From Liolophura sinensis (lineage: Eukaryota; Mollusca; Polyplacophora; Chitonida; Chitonidae): a stretch of DNA of 64,000 bases. The stretch spans positions 11,526,281-11,590,280 of the forward strand of contig NC_088301.1 in assembly GCF_032854445.1 (NCBI RefSeq), read 5' to 3'. The notes below the pieces were generated by a model, which worked only from the letters and a program-made list of their open reading frames with translations, was not told the DNA's origin and searched no databases. Each line of letters opens with the position of its first letter. The first letter of the stretch is position 1. This document shows positions 60,852 through 64,000 of this stretch, in pieces. The translations under genes were made by a program, and so were the position numbers.

Positions 60852-61964
60852 GACGCAATCCTCCAGCAGACTTGTTTAGATCAATACATCTGCGAAAGTA
60901 TGTCCCTAGCCACAGGCACTTAATACACGACCAGTTTCTTGCATTTTTTTCTGTTGTTGACATTTGCGTGAGGTTGTTAATATTTTATCTTGTTTTCCTC
61001 CCTCAATCCCCCACCGACGACCTTTGTATAGCCGGCTCTATCAGATGGAGACGAACAATTGTTTGTGAGGAATCACACTCTTGGTTAGACTGTTGGACGT
61101 GTATAGTGACGTAAAACAGCTTACAGCCAGCCATCGAAGCGGCAAGGACAGTCGGGAGATTTCCACCATCGCCATTATGTTTAATTATTTCTGAGGTTGA
61201 TATTAATGGTGTTAGCCTTTGGCAACACGGCTCCACCTGACCATTAGGCCTACGGCTTGCCTTTATATACACTTATCCCTGACTTTATTACATCCGCTGG
61301 TGATATCCTCATGTTCTGTAAAATGGCGGATGTTTGTACCCTAGATAATGGTATAACGCTCTGACAGATTCCCCCATTTGAGATTAGTGTGATCATTGCG
61401 CATGTCTATACGTGTTAAACATTGTTGCGCGTCATTTCGTGATTCCCTCCCAGGTGTATTTAGAACACAGGTCCGTACATTAAAGCTGGCCTATCCGCGG
61501 ATTCTGTGATTTGGAAACAGCGCTCACGTTTTGAAACTTTCTTCCTGACACACACAAACCCGTTTGGCTGACAATCCTGCCTTGTGTTGAGCAAAGCTGT
61601 ACTTGATTATAACTCACGTGAGCACGTATTTTGGACGAGATGGTCTTTACACTCCCAGACGATGATCACTATTCCGTTAAATTCGGGAAGTTTTCATAAC
61701 GCTCTACAACACAATAGCTGTTATATACAATTGTTATCAGTGAAATTATGTAACCTTGTACGTGTTATTATGTTTTGATCTCGAAATCACAACTCCGCTG
61801 AATACCGGTACTATCGATATTCTTTTATGAAAATGAAAAGTATTTTTTGGAATATACAACGATTATTTCGGCCTTTTTATTTTCGCTTACATAGTTGTTT
61901 CCGACAGATATGAGTCTCTCTATGCGTTCTAGATTATTGCGTAGAATGTTTGGAAAACGTTATA

Positions 61965-62042
61965 GAATACCGTGACCGTGACATGATACAACGTGAATAC
62001 CGTGACCGTGACATAACGTGACCGTGACATGATACCATGTGA
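61965..62042 (+). repeat. Short tandem repeat
   Basis: Units of ACCGTGACCGTGACAT with ACGTG spacers are repeated about three to four times. Confidence 0.65.
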
Positions 62043-62989
62043 TTTAAAAAATGTTAACCGAACTACATTAAACTGTAATTTTGTTTCCTGCAAATGCACA
62101 CCAACTAAAAAAAATATTCAAGGCGTGGCAGTCGGGCTCAGTCCGATCATATACTTGTAGGATTTTATATTGTCGTTTTCGGTCATTTCTTTCAAGAGGA
62201 AACAGTAACGCCCAATCAAAGAAATATTATCTGCAATTAATTAGCCAAAGGGAAAGTACTTCATGCATGAGTTTTCATGAATAATTCGTGTATTAAAGTT
62301 TAAATATGGGATATATATCTAGGATTACAGTTTCGGTCCCAATAAAGGCTGTCGGGCGGGTGAATGGGAGCGGATAAAGGAATCTTAAACTGCACATGCA
62401 AAACGAATAGAACTGTAGCTGGAATACAAAGCCGTAAAGTGTAACTATTTGTATAGTACATACACACTGTGCAAGGGAATTGGAATTCTGGTTACCATGG
62501 CAAAGCTCAGCAGATATGGATAAATGAGAGGTGTGAGACATCATCCAAACAACTGCATGTGCAAGCCAGTTACACTCATTTGTAAACCACTTTACACATA
62601 CAGCAAATGGCAATTTGGTTACCATGACAACTGCGGAAACAGACAAATGTGAGACGAGCTACCACGACGACAACAATGGGGACCCGCTGTCTTTCTCATT
62701 AAGATCTACCCTCAAAAGACGAGATCTATAGCAACGTAAGGGTGGAATACAGATGCAAGAGGAAACGGAAGCTCTCTTATCACAAACACGACTAGTTTTA
62801 CCAGTGGTGTTTAACAAAAAACATATAAATAAGTGAAACTAAATTTTGCGATGGAAACATATACAGGTACCTTTTGTACGCAATGGTGAATCGGGTCCAA
62901 GCCAGACTGACCTTTGATCTCATGCAATACATGAGAGCTAGGTGATCAGACTGGCCACAAATCGTCATGGCAAATGTAGGCATGGACAA

Positions 62990-63303
62990 TGAGCCAGCAA
63001 TTATAGTGGGAGGAAACCGGACAGAGCTCGGGGAAATACAAGACCATCCGCAATTTGTCGGCAGACTTTCCCACGTACGTCCGGAAAGGAGGTCAGCATG
63101 AGCTAGACTTGAACTCACAGCATTGGTGAGGTCCTCTATATCCGATCTCGTTCTTATCTAAAGAGTTGGCACCCTGTTGTTACTGGTATACAGTATCTGG
63201 ATCCGGCATGTCCAGTTTCGTCTACGCATGGACAAATCCGTCTGCCGTTGTAAAAGTGAAATATTCAATGCAAGACATCAATAACACAAACAAATAAACA
63301 ACT
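62990..63303. mobile_element. Two degraded S1 SINE fragments
   Basis: A reverse fragment (62990-63125, with GTGGGAGGAAACCGGACAGA) is followed by a weak forward tail (63232-63303, with GTGAAATATTCAATGC). Both are truncated. Confidence 0.55.
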
Positions 63304-64000
63304 ATAGGTGTCTCCCGTGCCTGTATACCTTCCTTAATACAACCAGCGAGAAAAAATTAAATTAATCCCACCTCAGCACAACTGTATGCTACTAGTATGT
63401 TGTATAATTACAATTTCTTAAATAGCGAACGCCCCTTTTGGTAGGAGGTAATATCGTACAACTGGTGGATGTGTACAACTGTAACAGTTATGCCAGGGGA
63501 AAAACTCTTTCTTTTATGATTTTCCAAAGCTCTTGGATGTTTTGAAAATTTGTACCTTTTCTAAAATTTGATAGCGAACAATGATTATTAAGATAACAAA
63601 GAACGTAGACGCAGCCGAAACCGCTTTCGGATCTGCTTATTTGTTTTTTGTTTTTTTTGAGTTGATAAGTTGAAATTGGGTACACCTTACAAGCTCCGTG
63701 TAAGCATCAGGTCCAACACGAGTTGAACTTTTGGGATTGTTGACGGAGCAACATACTGTATGAAGTCATGAGCTGCTTTGTTAAGTCGGCCTCTAACCTA
63801 TTAGGAAACATATTCGGTGCATGGGCGAGGTTTATTTGACAGATCAGCTAGGCGCTACTTGGCCGAAAGCACGAGGTTAATTCCTAATTAATTTGAAAGA
63901 GCGAGTACTGAGCGAGTGCCAGTGGTGTCCATTGCCTATTTCAATGTATAGATAGGTTACCAGAAGTGGCTAATACAGAAAACCATGCCATATTGTTTGC

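Larger units (their letters stand above)
60346..64000. other. Downstream of receptor 2, no gene seen
   Basis: It includes candidate polyadenylation signals, a short tandem repeat at 61965 and two SINE fragments. A loose duplication near 62465-62650 (GGTTACCATG-CAA) explains a 117-codon reverse frame there. Confidence 0.5.

Noticed and set aside
62293-62646. 117-codon reverse frame with hydrophobic stretches
   Set aside because: It lies over a loosely duplicated region, with no splice partner or recognisable domain.

Overview
The window reads as animal nuclear DNA, most likely from a mollusc or another lophotrochozoan. It is AT-rich and gene-sparse, with phase-consistent GT-AG introns of kilobase size. 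It is crowded with tRNA-derived SINEs, fold-back elements, minisatellites and other dispersed repeats. I see no bacterial-style operon, no phage, no CRISPR array and no rRNA. The assignment to molluscs rests on the SINE style and receptor type, from general knowledge; no species can be named from the sequence alone.

The only genes I can support are two class A (rhodopsin-type) peptide-receptor-like GPCR genes on the plus strand. They are paralogues. Receptor 1 (11,580 to 17,007) shows its last three exons. Its first exon, with the extracellular N-terminus, TM1 and start of TM2, is not in the window and probably lies upstream. Receptor 2 (39,471 to 59,859) appears complete, with four exons and about 695 residues. 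Both genes have a 96-nt second exon, intron phases 1, 1 and 0, a third exon of about 700 nt running from TM3 to the end of TM7, and a large last exon coding for an unusually long cytoplasmic tail. The tails are mostly unalignable but share the motif L-[NS]-I-P-T-T-I-[GN]-E-E. Receptor 1's tail carries a degenerate nine-residue repeat and a cluster of C-x-x-H motifs. Receptor 2's tail has an Arg/Ser-rich segment and ends inside a minisatellite.

Layout: 1 to 11,579 is upstream or intronic DNA with SINEs, a 71-bp minisatellite and fold-back elements. 11,580 to 17,007 is receptor 1. 17,008 to 39,470 is intergenic, with SINEs, a 21-bp minisatellite and several dispersed repeat families. 39,471 to 59,859 is receptor 2, whose 11-kb first intron holds minisatellites, a TIR-like element and a coding-like relic. 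59,860 to 64,000 is downstream DNA that begins with a minisatellite.

The two receptors probably arose by local duplication. Both should act at the plasma membrane as G-protein-coupled receptors for a neuropeptide-like ligand. The ligand cannot be identified from sequence alone; features such as C-x-E-x-W in extracellular loop 2 and G-R-[KR]-L-W at the end of TM5 resemble the QRFP/orexin/CCK/ghrelin-receptor part of the family.
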